64,000 nucleotides of DNA from Sneathiella sp. P13V-1 (GTDB lineage Bacteria; Pseudomonadota; Alphaproteobacteria; Sneathiellales; Sneathiellaceae), in NCBI RefSeq assembly GCF_015143595.1, contig NZ_WYEU01000001.1:496001-560000 (forward strand). The letters are read 5' to 3'. The stretch's first letter is position 1. Every line of letters begins with the position of its first letter. Below are positions 51,753 through 60,113 of the stretch, piece after piece. Position numbers and translations under genes: made by a program. The notes below the pieces were generated by a model. It saw only the letters and a list, made by a program, of their open reading frames with translations. It had not been told where the DNA came from and ran no database searches.

Positions 51753-53759
51753 GTGAAAATCAAAACGCTTCTGATCGCCAACCGCGGCGAAATTGCCTGC
51801 CGGATCGCGCGCACCGCGCGGGCCAGCGGTATCACCCCTGTCGGCGTGCATTCGCAGGCCGACACCAATGCCCTGCATGTCCGCGAGATCGGCAAATCGG
51901 TCTGTATCGGCGCCGGACCTGCATCCGAGAGCTATCTGAAAATTGACGCGGTCATTGCCGCCGCGCAATCGGTGGGCGCGGATGCGATCCATCCCGGTTA
52001 CGGCTTTCTGGCCGAAAACCCCGATTTTGCTCGTGCGGTCGAAGCCGCCGGCATGATCTTCATGGGGCCGACGCCGGCGACGCTTGAACGTTTCGGCGAC
52101 AAGGCCAGCGCCAAAGAAGCCGCCGTGGCGGCCAGCGTCCCGGTGATTTCGGGCGCAGAAGGCGCGCGGTCAGATCCCCAGCAAATCGCCGACGAGGTGC
52201 GCCAAATGGGCCTGCCGGTCCTGCTCAAGGCTGTCGGCGGCGGAGGCGGGCGCGGACAACGGCTGGTCACCGACGAAAACACGCTGGTCGAGGACATCGA
52301 AGGCGCGCTGCGCGAAGCAAAATCCACCTTCGGTTCCGAAGGGCTTCTGTTGGAGCGATTCCTCCCCGAGGCGCGCCATGTTGAAGTGCAGATCGCAGGT
52401 GACGGCAAGGGCCATGTGGTGCACCTGTTCGAACGCGATTGCACGCTTCAGCGCCGCCACCAGAAGGTCATCGAGGAAGCCCCAGCCTGGGGTCTGCCGC
52501 GCACGCTTCTGGACGACATCGCGCGCGACGCGGTGCGCCTCGGTGAAACGCTGGACTATCGCGGGCTGGGCACGGTCGAGTTTCTGGTCGCGGGAGACGA
52601 GTATTTCTTCCTTGAGGTGAACCCGCGCATTCAGGTGGAACATCCCGTCACCGAAGCGATAACCGGGCTGGACCTTGTCGCGCTTCACCTGCGGATTGCC
52701 GAAGGCGCGGGCCTTGGGCTGGTACAGGATGACCTCAAGATCAATGGACACGCGGTCGAAGCGCGGCTTTACGCCGAGGACCCGGGTATGCAATTCGCCC
52801 CGTCGACGGGTACGCTCTCTACACTCAGCCTGCCGTCGGGCACGCGTATCGACAGCGGCGTCGAGGAAGGCGATGCCGTCACGCCCTATTACGATCCGAT
52901 GATCGCCAAGCTGATCGTGCACGCGCCCGACCGGGAAACCGCATTGGCACGTCTGGCCACGGCGCTTGATCATGTCGCTGTCGAAGGTGTCGAAACCAAT
53001 CGCGCCTTTCTCACGGCGCTGGCGCGAAACCATGAATTCGAACGGATGCAGGTGCATACCCGCTGGATCGACGGCAGGCTGGATGAGCTGACACGGGCAC
53101 CCGGCCTGACCCGCACCGATCTGTGGAAAGCGACCGCTGCCATTCTCTTCGTGACCCAGTCGCGCGGTGACACAAACGCCAATCCCTGGACCAACCGTGA
53201 TGCCTTTACCGGCTGGCGGCTTGGCTTGGGGGGTGATGCCATGGAAGCAGGGCAAAGCGTGACGCTCACCGATTCTGACGAGGTATCCGAAGAACTGCGC
53301 ATCGGCCCTGTCAAACCGGGCACCAAGTACACCGTCCATTCGGAGAAAGGCGAGGCGCTGACACTGTCGGCACGTGAACTGACCCCGGGCCGTTGGCGTG
53401 TCGGCGAAGGCGACACCGTCCATCTGATCGACGCGCGCCTGCACGCGGGCGTGATCGAACTGGACACGCCCGAAGGCCGCCTGGTCTTTCGGCCCGCCGC
53501 GCCCCTTGCCTTTGCCGGCGGCGATGCCGCGGAGGATCGCGCCGTGACCTCTCCACTGACGGGTATGATTGTCGAAATCAAGGTTTCCGAAGGCCAGACT
53601 GTCGCCGAAGGCGACGTGGTTGCGGTCATGGAATCGATGAAACTCGAAATCTCGATCCGGGCGGCCGCGGCCGGGATCGCCAGCAATATATCCGTCTCGA
53701 ATGGGGACATGGTCGATCGCGGCCAGGTCATCGCCGAGATTCTGCCATCCGAGGAGTGA
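51753..53759 (+). CDS. Acyl-CoA carboxylase, biotin carboxylase/biotin carrier subunit (MccA/AtuF/LiuD type)
   Basis: A 668-aa subunit: N-terminal IKTLLIANRGEIACRIARTA, the ATP-grasp glycine loop GGGGGRGQRLV, FLEVNPRIQVEHPVTEAITG, the BT connector domain and a C-terminal biotinyl domain with the acceptor lysine in AVMESMKLEIS. GTG start after GAGGAGCGAACC. It ends 4 bp before the lyase ATG. Complete, unlike the biotin-carboxylase remnant at 24,339. Confidence 0.94.
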   Translation: MKIKTLLIANRGEIACRIARTARASGITPVGVHSQADTNALHVREIGKSVCIGAGPASESYLKIDAVIAAAQSVGADAIHPGYGFLAENPDFARAVEAAGMIFMGPTPATLERFGDKASAKEAAVAASVPVISGAEGARSDPQQIADEVRQMGLPVLLKAVGGGGGRGQRLVTDENTLVEDIEGALREAKSTFGSEGLLLERFLPEARHVEVQIAGDGKGHVVHLFERDCTLQRRHQKVIEEAPAWGLPRTLLDDIARDAVRLGETLDYRGLGTVEFLVAGDEYFFLEVNPRIQVEHPVTEAITGLDLVALHLRIAEGAGLGLVQDDLKINGHAVEARLYAEDPGMQFAPSTGTLSTLSLPSGTRIDSGVEEGDAVTPYYDPMIAKLIVHAPDRETALARLATALDHVAVEGVETNRAFLTALARNHEFERMQVHTRWIDGRLDELTRAPGLTRTDLWKATAAILFVTQSRGDTNANPWTNRDAFTGWRLGLGGDAMEAGQSVTLTDSDEVSEELRIGPVKPGTKYTVHSEKGEALTLSARELTPGRWRVGEGDTVHLIDARLHAGVIELDTPEGRLVFRPAAPLAFAGGDAAEDRAVTSPLTGMIVEIKVSEGQTVAEGDVVAVMESMKLEISIRAAAAGIASNISVSNGDMVDRGQVIAEILPSEE

Positions 53760-53763
53760 TGAA

Positions 53764-54723
53764 ATGAACGACTTTCCCAAATTCGTAGAATTTCGTGAAG
53801 AAGGCCCGCGCGAGGGTTTTCAGATCGAAAAAAAAATCTATCCGGTTGAAGAGCGGATCGAACTGATCGACATGCTCAGCGAAACCGGTCTGAAGCGCAT
53901 TCAGGTCGGAAGTTTCGTCAGCCCGAAATACGTGCCGCAGATGGCAGATACAGGTGAACTGTTCCAGCGTATCAAACGCAAGCCGGGGGTGAATTACACC
54001 TCGCTTTGGCTGAACGACAAAGGGTTTCGCAAGGCCCTGACCGCGCATGAGGTCGATATCGACCCGCGCCTGCTGTTCTATCCATCCGAGGCGTTTGCCC
54101 AGTCGAACAACAATTGTTCCTCGGCGGAGATGCGGGAAAAACAACGCGACTGGGTCCGTCTTTACAAGGAAGAAGGATATACCGTCGACGCGGCCTATGT
54201 GATGACGGCCTTTGGCTGCAACTTCGAAGGCCCCATCCCGCAAGAGCGCATCTTGGACGATTTCCGCTTTATCCTTCAGCTGTGCGAAGAAGAGAACATC
54301 CCCGTGCCGATCCTCGTGGTCGCCGACACCATGGGATGGGGAAACCCCGAGGCGGTCAAACGGATGATCGGCGCGCTGCGCGAAATGGCGCCCGAGGCGC
54401 GCATCGGTATGCACATCCATGATACGCGTGGGCTGGGGATCGCCAACGTTTATGCGGCCCTGTCGATGGGCGTGGACATGTTCGAAAGCTCCGTCGCCGG
54501 TCTTGGCGGCTGTCCTTTCGCGGGCCACGGCCACGCGCGCGCCGCAGGAAATGTCTGCACCGAGGATGCAGTGTTCCTGTGTCACGAGCTCGGCATCGAA
54601 ACCGGCATTGATCTGGACAAGCTGATCGCAGCGGCGGTCAAAGCAGAAGAGATCATCGGTGTGCCGCTCATAGGCCGGGTCATGCACACCGGCGGGTTGG
54701 ACAAATACCGCAAGTCACGCTGA
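53764..54723 (+). CDS. HMG-CoA-lyase-like enzyme (DRE-TIM family)
   Basis: A 319-aa TIM-barrel lyase. The N-terminal motif reads REEGPREGFQIEKK, where classical HMG-CoA lyases have GPRDGLQ, so the catalytic Asp is Glu. The metal His pair HIHDTRGLGIAN and the Cys loop GGCPFAGHGHARAAGN are present, but the loop is about four residues longer than usual. It should cleave a 3-hydroxy-3-alkylglutaryl-CoA-type product of the adjacent carboxylase. I moved the start to ATG 53764. Confidence 0.88.
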   Translation: MNDFPKFVEFREEGPREGFQIEKKIYPVEERIELIDMLSETGLKRIQVGSFVSPKYVPQMADTGELFQRIKRKPGVNYTSLWLNDKGFRKALTAHEVDIDPRLLFYPSEAFAQSNNNCSSAEMREKQRDWVRLYKEEGYTVDAAYVMTAFGCNFEGPIPQERILDDFRFILQLCEEENIPVPILVVADTMGWGNPEAVKRMIGALREMAPEARIGMHIHDTRGLGIANVYAALSMGVDMFESSVAGLGGCPFAGHGHARAAGNVCTEDAVFLCHELGIETGIDLDKLIAAAVKAEEIIGVPLIGRVMHTGGLDKYRKSR

Positions 54724-54735
54724 GGGAGCAAGAAG

Positions 54736-55650
54736 ATGACAAAAGCACTTGACGGAAAGGTGGTTCTGGTCACCGGGGCCGGCGGTGGGATCGGGCGTGA
54801 TATCGCCTTGATGGCAGCTACAGAAGGCGCCGCCGTGGTGGTCAATGATCTGGGCGCATCCCTGAAAGGCACCGGTCAGACAGAAACTGCGGCGCAGAAA
54901 GTCGTCGAAGAGATCAAGGCGGAGGGCGGCGATGCGATCGCCGATGGCGGCAACGTCACCGATCCGGACGCCGCGCGCGCGATGATCGAAGCCGGAGTCA
55001 GCGAATTCGGCCGAATCGACGCGGTGGTGAACAACGCGGGCATCCTGCGCGACGGGTTCTTCCACAAAATGACCTACGAGGATTTCGACGCGGTTGTGAA
55101 GGTCCATCTCTACGGCGCCTTCAACACCAGCCGCGCGGCGGCCGATTATTTCCGCGAACAAGAGGGCGGTGCTCTGGTGCACATGACCTCGACCTCGGGG
55201 CTGATCGGCAATCTGGCGCAGGCGAATTATTCGGCGGCAAAGCTGGGCATCGCGGCCTTCTCGAAATCGGTCGCGCTCGACCTGAAACGCTGGAACGTGC
55301 GGTCAAACTGCATCGCGCCCTTCGCCTGGAGCCGGATGATCTCGTCTATCAAGACAGACACCTCGGAACAGGTGGCACGGGTCGAAAAGATCAAGGAAAT
55401 GACACCGGCCAAAGTCGCTCCAATGGCCTGTTTCCTGATGAGCGACCGCGCGGCCGACGTGTCCGGACAGATCTTTGCGGTTCGCAAGAACGAGATCTTC
55501 CTGTTCAACCAGCCGCGCCCGGTAAGGTCGGTCCATTCCGGAGATGGTTGGACCGCCGATGAAATCGCCGAGCGCGCCATTCCCGCGCTCAAACCGCAGT
55601 TCACGCCGCTCGAAGTTTCGGCGGATGTCTTTTCGTGGGATCCGGTCTGA
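54736..55650 (+). CDS. 3-Hydroxyacyl-CoA dehydrogenase-like SDR (MFE-2 type)
   Basis: A 304-aa SDR resembling the dehydrogenase domain of peroxisomal multifunctional enzyme 2: VVLVTGAGGGIGRDIALMAA, VVVNDLGASLKGTGQ, VVNNAGILRDGFFHKMT and the catalytic QANYSAAKLGIAAFSKSVAL. It likely oxidises a (3R)-hydroxyacyl-CoA. GGAGCAAGAAG precedes the ATG. Its stop overlaps the next start as TGATG. Confidence 0.88.
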   Translation: MTKALDGKVVLVTGAGGGIGRDIALMAATEGAAVVVNDLGASLKGTGQTETAAQKVVEEIKAEGGDAIADGGNVTDPDAARAMIEAGVSEFGRIDAVVNNAGILRDGFFHKMTYEDFDAVVKVHLYGAFNTSRAAADYFREQEGGALVHMTSTSGLIGNLAQANYSAAKLGIAAFSKSVALDLKRWNVRSNCIAPFAWSRMISSIKTDTSEQVARVEKIKEMTPAKVAPMACFLMSDRAADVSGQIFAVRKNEIFLFNQPRPVRSVHSGDGWTADEIAERAIPALKPQFTPLEVSADVFSWDPV

Positions 55651-56444
55651 TGGGAAAACGCAAAGAAAAAATCAGCTCCGACATTGCCTGGAGCACCTCT
55701 GACAAGATCTGCGTGCGTGGGCTCGATCTGCCCAACGAGATCCTGGGCCACATGAACCTTGGCGATCTGGCGTTTCTGCAGTTGACGGGGCGCAAGGCCA
55801 CACCCGAGGAAAGCCGGTTGTTCAACGCCATCGTCATTACCCTGGTCGAACATGGCATCACGCCTTCGGCCCTGGCGGCGCGGATGACCTATATGGGGGC
55901 GCCGGAATCGCTTCAGGCAGCTGTGGCGGCTGGCTTGTGTGGGCTGGGCACCGTCTTTGTCGGTTCTATGGAAGGTGCCTCGAAAATGCTTTACGAGGCA
56001 CTGCCACAGGACAAGTTGGGCACCGGTGTCGATCTAGATGCGCTGGCCGTCGAGACGGTGGAAAAATTCCGCGCCCGCAAGATGATCGTGCCGGGGCTCG
56101 GACATCCGGTGCACAAACCGGTCGATCCGCGCACCCCGCGCCTGTTCCAGATCGCTGCCGAGAACGGCAAGTCCGGTGAATACATCGAGTTGATCCAGAA
56201 AATTCAGGCCGTTGCCGAAGAAAAATCGGGTAAGATGCTGCCGATTAACGCCACCGGGGCGATCGGAGCAATCTGCTGTGAATTTGGCTTCCCCTGGAAG
56301 ATCGTGCGGGGTTTTGGCGTTATGGCACGCGCCATCGGTCTGGTCGGTCATATCCTCGAAGAGAGCGAAAACCCGATTTCCTATGAGCTTTGGCAGCGTG
56401 CCGAGCAGGAAATTCTTGAAACGTCGGGTCCGGGAGCGAAGTAA
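55650..56444 (+). CDS. Citryl-CoA-lyase-like protein (citrate synthase superfamily)
   Basis: A 264-aa protein of the citrate synthase fold in its short lyase form: ICVRGLDLPNEILGHMNLGD, the conserved MIVPGLGHPVHKPVDPRTPR (active-site His) and NATGAIGAICCEFGFPWKIV. Such short forms are annotated as citryl-CoA lyase and split or join C-C bonds in acyl-CoA chemistry. Next to the HMG-CoA-lyase-like gene it suggests a second retro-Claisen step. The true substrate is unknown. ATG 55650 overlaps the SDR stop. Confidence 0.85.
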   Translation: MGKRKEKISSDIAWSTSDKICVRGLDLPNEILGHMNLGDLAFLQLTGRKATPEESRLFNAIVITLVEHGITPSALAARMTYMGAPESLQAAVAAGLCGLGTVFVGSMEGASKMLYEALPQDKLGTGVDLDALAVETVEKFRARKMIVPGLGHPVHKPVDPRTPRLFQIAAENGKSGEYIELIQKIQAVAEEKSGKMLPINATGAIGAICCEFGFPWKIVRGFGVMARAIGLVGHILEESENPISYELWQRAEQEILETSGPGAK

Positions 56445-56447
56445 CCG

Positions 56448-57611
56448 ATGCAGACGTCAGCCCCAGACACTCATACCGATCTGCGCGACGCCTTGCGCGC
56501 ACTTTGCGCGCAGTTTCCGCCAGAATATCATCGCAAGTTCGGCGAAAACGAAACCTACCCCGAGGAATTCGTCGATGCGCTGACCCGCGAGGGCTGGCTT
56601 GCCGCGATGATCCCAGAGGAATACGGTGGCTCGGGTCTGGGGTTGACGGAAGCCTCGATCATCATGGAGGAGGTGAACCGCTGCGGCGGAAACGCGGGCC
56701 ATTGCCACGGGCAGATGTATAACATGGGCACGCTTCTGCGACATGGTTCGGATGAGCAAAAGCAGAAATACCTGCCCGGTATTGCCAGCGGCGCGTTGCG
56801 CCTGCAATCCATGGCCGTGACCGAACCGACAACCGGGACCGACACCACCAAACTGAAGACCACCGCGGTCAAGAAGGGTGACCGGTATGAGATCAATGGC
56901 CAGAAGGTCTGGATCAGCCGTATCCAGCATTCTGACCTGATGATCCTGCTGGCACGCACCACGCCGCTGAACGAGGTCAAGAAAAAGTCGCAGGGCCTGT
57001 CGATCTTTATGGTCGATTTGAAAGAGGCAATCGGCAACGGGATGGAAGTTCGCCCAATCGCCAATATGCCCGGCCACGAAACCAATGAAGTGTTTTTCGA
57101 CAACCTGGAAATCCCCGCCGAGAACCTGATCGGCACCGAGGGGCGCGGGTTTTACCATATTCTTGACGGGCTGAACGCCGAACGGACCCTGATTGCGGCG
57201 GAATGTATGGGTGATGGATACTGGTTCGTTGACAAGGCCCGCGCCTATGCCGGTGACCGCGTGGTCTTTGACCGTCCTATCGGCCAGAACCAAGGCGTGC
57301 AATTCCCTATCGCCAGGTCCTATGTGAACATCGAGGCCGCCAATCTGATGCGCTTTGAAGCCTGCAGGCGCTTCGATGCCGGGCTGGATTGCGGAGCGCA
57401 GGCGAATATGGCCAAGCTGCTGGCCTCGGAGGCCAGCTGGGAAGCGGCCAATGCCTGCATCCAGACCCATGGCGGCTTTGGTTTCGCACGGGAATACGAT
57501 GTCGAGCGCAAGTTCCGCGAGGCCCGACTGTATCAGGTGGCCCCGATCTCGACCAACCTGATCCTGTCCTATGTCGGAGAACATATCCTCGGCATGCCGC
57601 GATCCTTCTAA
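56448..57611 (+). CDS. Acyl-CoA dehydrogenase with LGMPRS-type C-terminus
   Basis: A 387-aa acyl-CoA dehydrogenase (SMAVTEPTTGTDTTKLKTTA; NGQKVWISRIQHSDLMILL). Helix Glu in the isovaleryl-type position is present (DGLNAERTLIAAE). The C-terminal YEGT is replaced by VAPISTNLILSYVGEHILGM and PRSF, like the dehydrogenase at 47,559. Last gene of the operon, three bases after the previous stop. Confidence 0.87.
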   Translation: MQTSAPDTHTDLRDALRALCAQFPPEYHRKFGENETYPEEFVDALTREGWLAAMIPEEYGGSGLGLTEASIIMEEVNRCGGNAGHCHGQMYNMGTLLRHGSDEQKQKYLPGIASGALRLQSMAVTEPTTGTDTTKLKTTAVKKGDRYEINGQKVWISRIQHSDLMILLARTTPLNEVKKKSQGLSIFMVDLKEAIGNGMEVRPIANMPGHETNEVFFDNLEIPAENLIGTEGRGFYHILDGLNAERTLIAAECMGDGYWFVDKARAYAGDRVVFDRPIGQNQGVQFPIARSYVNIEAANLMRFEACRRFDAGLDCGAQANMAKLLASEASWEAANACIQTHGGFGFAREYDVERKFREARLYQVAPISTNLILSYVGEHILGMPRSF

Positions 57612-57636
57612 GGCCAGAAACATGGGTGAGATCGAC

Positions 57637-57945
57637 CTTGACGCGCGAAGGCACCGATTCCCCGCCACTCTCGGGCCGGCTGGATGCGGAGAAGCTGCCA
57701 CTGGAGAGGGAGTTCAGGTCACGGCGATCCTTGATGGCACCGCCCGCAGCTTTGTGATGACACCTGATCAGGAAATCGAAGGCGAGGCAGAGATGACGCT
57801 GAACTACGCTTTGGAGCCCTGGGAGTTGAAGGAGAATTTTGTCCTGACCTGCCAAACCCGTCCGAAAACCAAAAAAACTGACAGTCGATTTCGACCACGT
57901 TTGACCTGTGCCGCTTTCCGCGACACCGCACGGGCACACGCGGCC
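57637..57945 (+). pseudogene. paaE: paaE-like reductase relic (C-terminal part)
   Basis: Pieces of the C-terminal ferredoxin domain of the phenylacetyl-CoA epoxidase reductase, spread over three frames: REGTDSPPLSGRLDAEKLP, then GVQVTAILDGTARSFVMTPD and MTLNYALEPWELKENFVLTC, and after one extra A in a run near 57,870, LTVDFDHV and a stop. The Cys-rich 2Fe-2S loop between the second and third piece is deleted. Clearly dead; with the paaY relic it shows that a paa cluster once lay here. Confidence 0.75.
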
Positions 57946-58051
57946 GGGATCCCCAAGACCTCCACCAAGGTGAAAGTCTTGGGTCCACGAAAACCCGCGT
58001 GCCGGTGTCGGCTAACAGGTCGGATTCAGGCAAAGCCCACAGTTCCAGTGC

Positions 58052-59248
58052 TCAGCCGTCTTTTTGGTTGACGATCAGTTCTGTATTCTCGGGTAGTTCC
58101 GAAACAATGTTCACCTCATCAGCACGAATTCGTGCATGCAGTTTGAAGGTTTCGGCGGCGGATGCTTCCGCAGCAGAAGCGTCGGCACCGTCTTCCAGCA
58201 CAATCGAAAGGCGAATTATATCGCGCCCATTCTCGCGTGTTACCACGGCCTGCGCGGCCTTTGCGCCCGGCGTACCGATGACAACTTCTTCAACCACGCG
58301 CGGATAAACGAAAATCTCGCGCACTTTGACCGCTGCCCCGACCCGGCCCTGCAATGCTGAAATCCGGCTGACAGAGCCATCCGCATTGCTTTTCAGCGCA
58401 AGGGCGCTGTCGCCGGTACCGAACCGGATCATCGGCCAGGTGGCATCGCGCGCGGTCACTACAACCTCACCCGGTTCCCCGTGAGCGACCTGTTCGCCAC
58501 TGACCGGATCGCAGATCTGCACCACGCGGTCGGGATGAACGATATAGCCTTCGCCGCCATCCTCATAGGCGACCAGGCCCAGATCGGCGGTAGCATAGGC
58601 AGCCCAGGTTGACACGCCATAGTCTTCCTCGATCCGGCGGCGCTTGGCCATCCAGTCGCCCATCTCACCGCCGAGGAACGCGGTTTTCACCTTCCATGCG
58701 TCCTGGCCATAGGTTTCGATCACCTTTTCCGCCAGCGTCAGGAAAAACGCAGTCGAAGCACAGATCGAAGTCACGCCGGTTTCGACTATGATCTGTGCCT
58801 GAAGTTCGGTATTGCCGACGCCGCCGGGGATCACCGTGGCGCCCGCGGTCTGTGCCGCTTCGTCGAACAGCAGGCCAGCCGGCACCAGATGATACATCCA
58901 GGTGTTCAGGATGATATCTCCGGGCCCCACGCCTGCCGCCTTGAACAGCAGGTCCAGGCCGTGACCGCCACCGCCCGAAAGGGCCGGTTCGAAAATCGGG
59001 CCGGGGGACACATAGATCCGTCCAATATCCTTCAGATCCGAGGCGATAAACCCACCAAAAGGCGGGTTTTCGCGCTGAATCTTCAGAAGCTCTTCCTTCT
59101 TCATCACTGGAAGACGCGAGAGGTCCGCCACCGATTTGACGGCTGCCGGATCGAATCCGGCAGCCGTGAATCGCGATTTCAGGCCAGGGGCCTTTTCGGC
59201 CGCAGCGGCATAGGCTTGAGCTACTTCTTGGTAGATATCTTCAGACAT
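58052..59248 (-). CDS. PaaK-like protein without the canonical P-loop
   Basis: A 398-aa member of the phenylacetate-CoA-ligase family (LKSRFTAAGFDPAAVKSVAD; CASTAFFLTLAEKV; FLGGEMGDWMAKRRRIEEDY; LQGRVGAAVKVREIFVYP). The usual SSGTTG ATP-binding loop is replaced by RIYVSPGPIFEPAL, so ATP-dependent adenylation is doubtful; it could be an acyl-CoA-binding or structural homologue. A Ser/Ala/Glu-rich insert (ASAAEASAAE) lies near the C-terminus. ATG 59248 is correctly spaced from GAGGAGG. Last gene of the minus-strand operon from 63,538. Confidence 0.82.
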   Translation of the reverse strand: MSEDIYQEVAQAYAAAAEKAPGLKSRFTAAGFDPAAVKSVADLSRLPVMKKEELLKIQRENPPFGGFIASDLKDIGRIYVSPGPIFEPALSGGGGHGLDLLFKAAGVGPGDIILNTWMYHLVPAGLLFDEAAQTAGATVIPGGVGNTELQAQIIVETGVTSICASTAFFLTLAEKVIETYGQDAWKVKTAFLGGEMGDWMAKRRRIEEDYGVSTWAAYATADLGLVAYEDGGEGYIVHPDRVVQICDPVSGEQVAHGEPGEVVVTARDATWPMIRFGTGDSALALKSNADGSVSRISALQGRVGAAVKVREIFVYPRVVEEVVIGTPGAKAAQAVVTRENGRDIIRLSIVLEDGADASAAEASAAETFKLHARIRADEVNIVSELPENTELIVNQKDG

Positions 59249-59275
59249 TTCCATGCCTCCTCGTCCAATCAGGTG

Positions 59276-60085
59276 TTAGAGCGGGCAGTCATTGCGGAAG
59301 TTTGGCGCGCGCTTCTCCCGGTGTGACAGAACACCTTCCTTGACGTCCTCGCTCATGAAGCCAAGCATCTCCAGCGCAGTCGACGCATCGAAGATCGGGC
59401 CGGCCTGGCGCAGCCAGTTGTTCAGCGAATACTTGGTCCAGCGGATCGCGCTTTGAGAGCCGTTGGCCAGTTCGATGGCCGTGTCCAAAGCGATCTGCTG
59501 CAGCTCGTCATCTTCGACGCACATTGACACCAGACCAATGCGCTCGGCCTCTTCGCCCGACACTGGCTTGCAGGTCATCAGATAGTATTTCGCCTTGGCC
59601 ATCGAGGTCAGCAGCGGCCAGATGATTGCCGCGACATCGCCAGCGGCAACACCCAGGCGCGGATGACCATCGACAATCTTGGCCCGTTTTCCAGCGATCG
59701 AGATGTCGGCAAGGATGGCAACCACAAGGCCCGCGCCGGCAGCAGGGCCGTTGATCGCGGAAATGATCGGCTTGTTGCAGTTGATGATATTGTAGACGAG
59801 ATCCTTGGCTTCTTTCCACGTCTTCATAATCTCATGCGAATTGCCGATCATGTTTTCGATCAGGCTGAAATCACCACCGGCGGAAAACGCTTTGCCCTCA
59901 CCCGTCACGATGACCGAGTTGATGTTGGGGTCGCGGTCGATATCGATCCACATGTCCGTCATCTGGGTGTGGGTTTCGGCATCGACTGAGTTGAAGGTCT
60001 CGGGCCGGTCGAACGTGATGCGCAGCACGCGATCCGCCGGGTAGTCAAATTTCAGTTTGTCATATTTTGCATAACGATTCGACAT
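59276..60085 (-). CDS. Enoyl-CoA hydratase/isomerase family protein
   Basis: A 269-aa crotonase (VIVTGEGKAFSAGGDFSLIE; NGPAAGAGLVVAILADIS; VDGHPRLGVAAGDVAAIIW). At the first catalytic Glu position it has His (DGHPRLGV), and an Asp follows in VAAGD, a pattern of one uncharacterised crotonase group. GGAGGAAATAGAACT precedes ATG 60085; the longer frame has no support. Lies between the dehydrogenase pair and the PaaK-like gene. Confidence 0.84.
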   Translation of the reverse strand: MSNRYAKYDKLKFDYPADRVLRITFDRPETFNSVDAETHTQMTDMWIDIDRDPNINSVIVTGEGKAFSAGGDFSLIENMIGNSHEIMKTWKEAKDLVYNIINCNKPIISAINGPAAGAGLVVAILADISIAGKRAKIVDGHPRLGVAAGDVAAIIWPLLTSMAKAKYYLMTCKPVSGEEAERIGLVSMCVEDDELQQIALDTAIELANGSQSAIRWTKYSLNNWLRQAGPIFDASTALEMLGFMSEDVKEGVLSHREKRAPNFRNDCPL

Positions 60086-60113
60086 AGTTCTATTTCCTCC
60101 GTGGGTTGTTGAA

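Noticed and set aside
52170-53780. 536-aa ORF opposite the biotin carboxylase gene
   Set aside because: Antisense shadow; no family motif, and the plus-strand gene has all carboxylase motifs.
57954-57983. Terminator CCAAGAC / GTCTTGG between convergent operons
   Set aside because: Stem of 7 bp with a 16-nt loop and no T-tract; too weak to call.
59268-59279. Extra operator half-site (GGTGTTAGAG)
   Set aside because: It lies across the stop of the crotonase gene with no left arm, so it is most likely chance.
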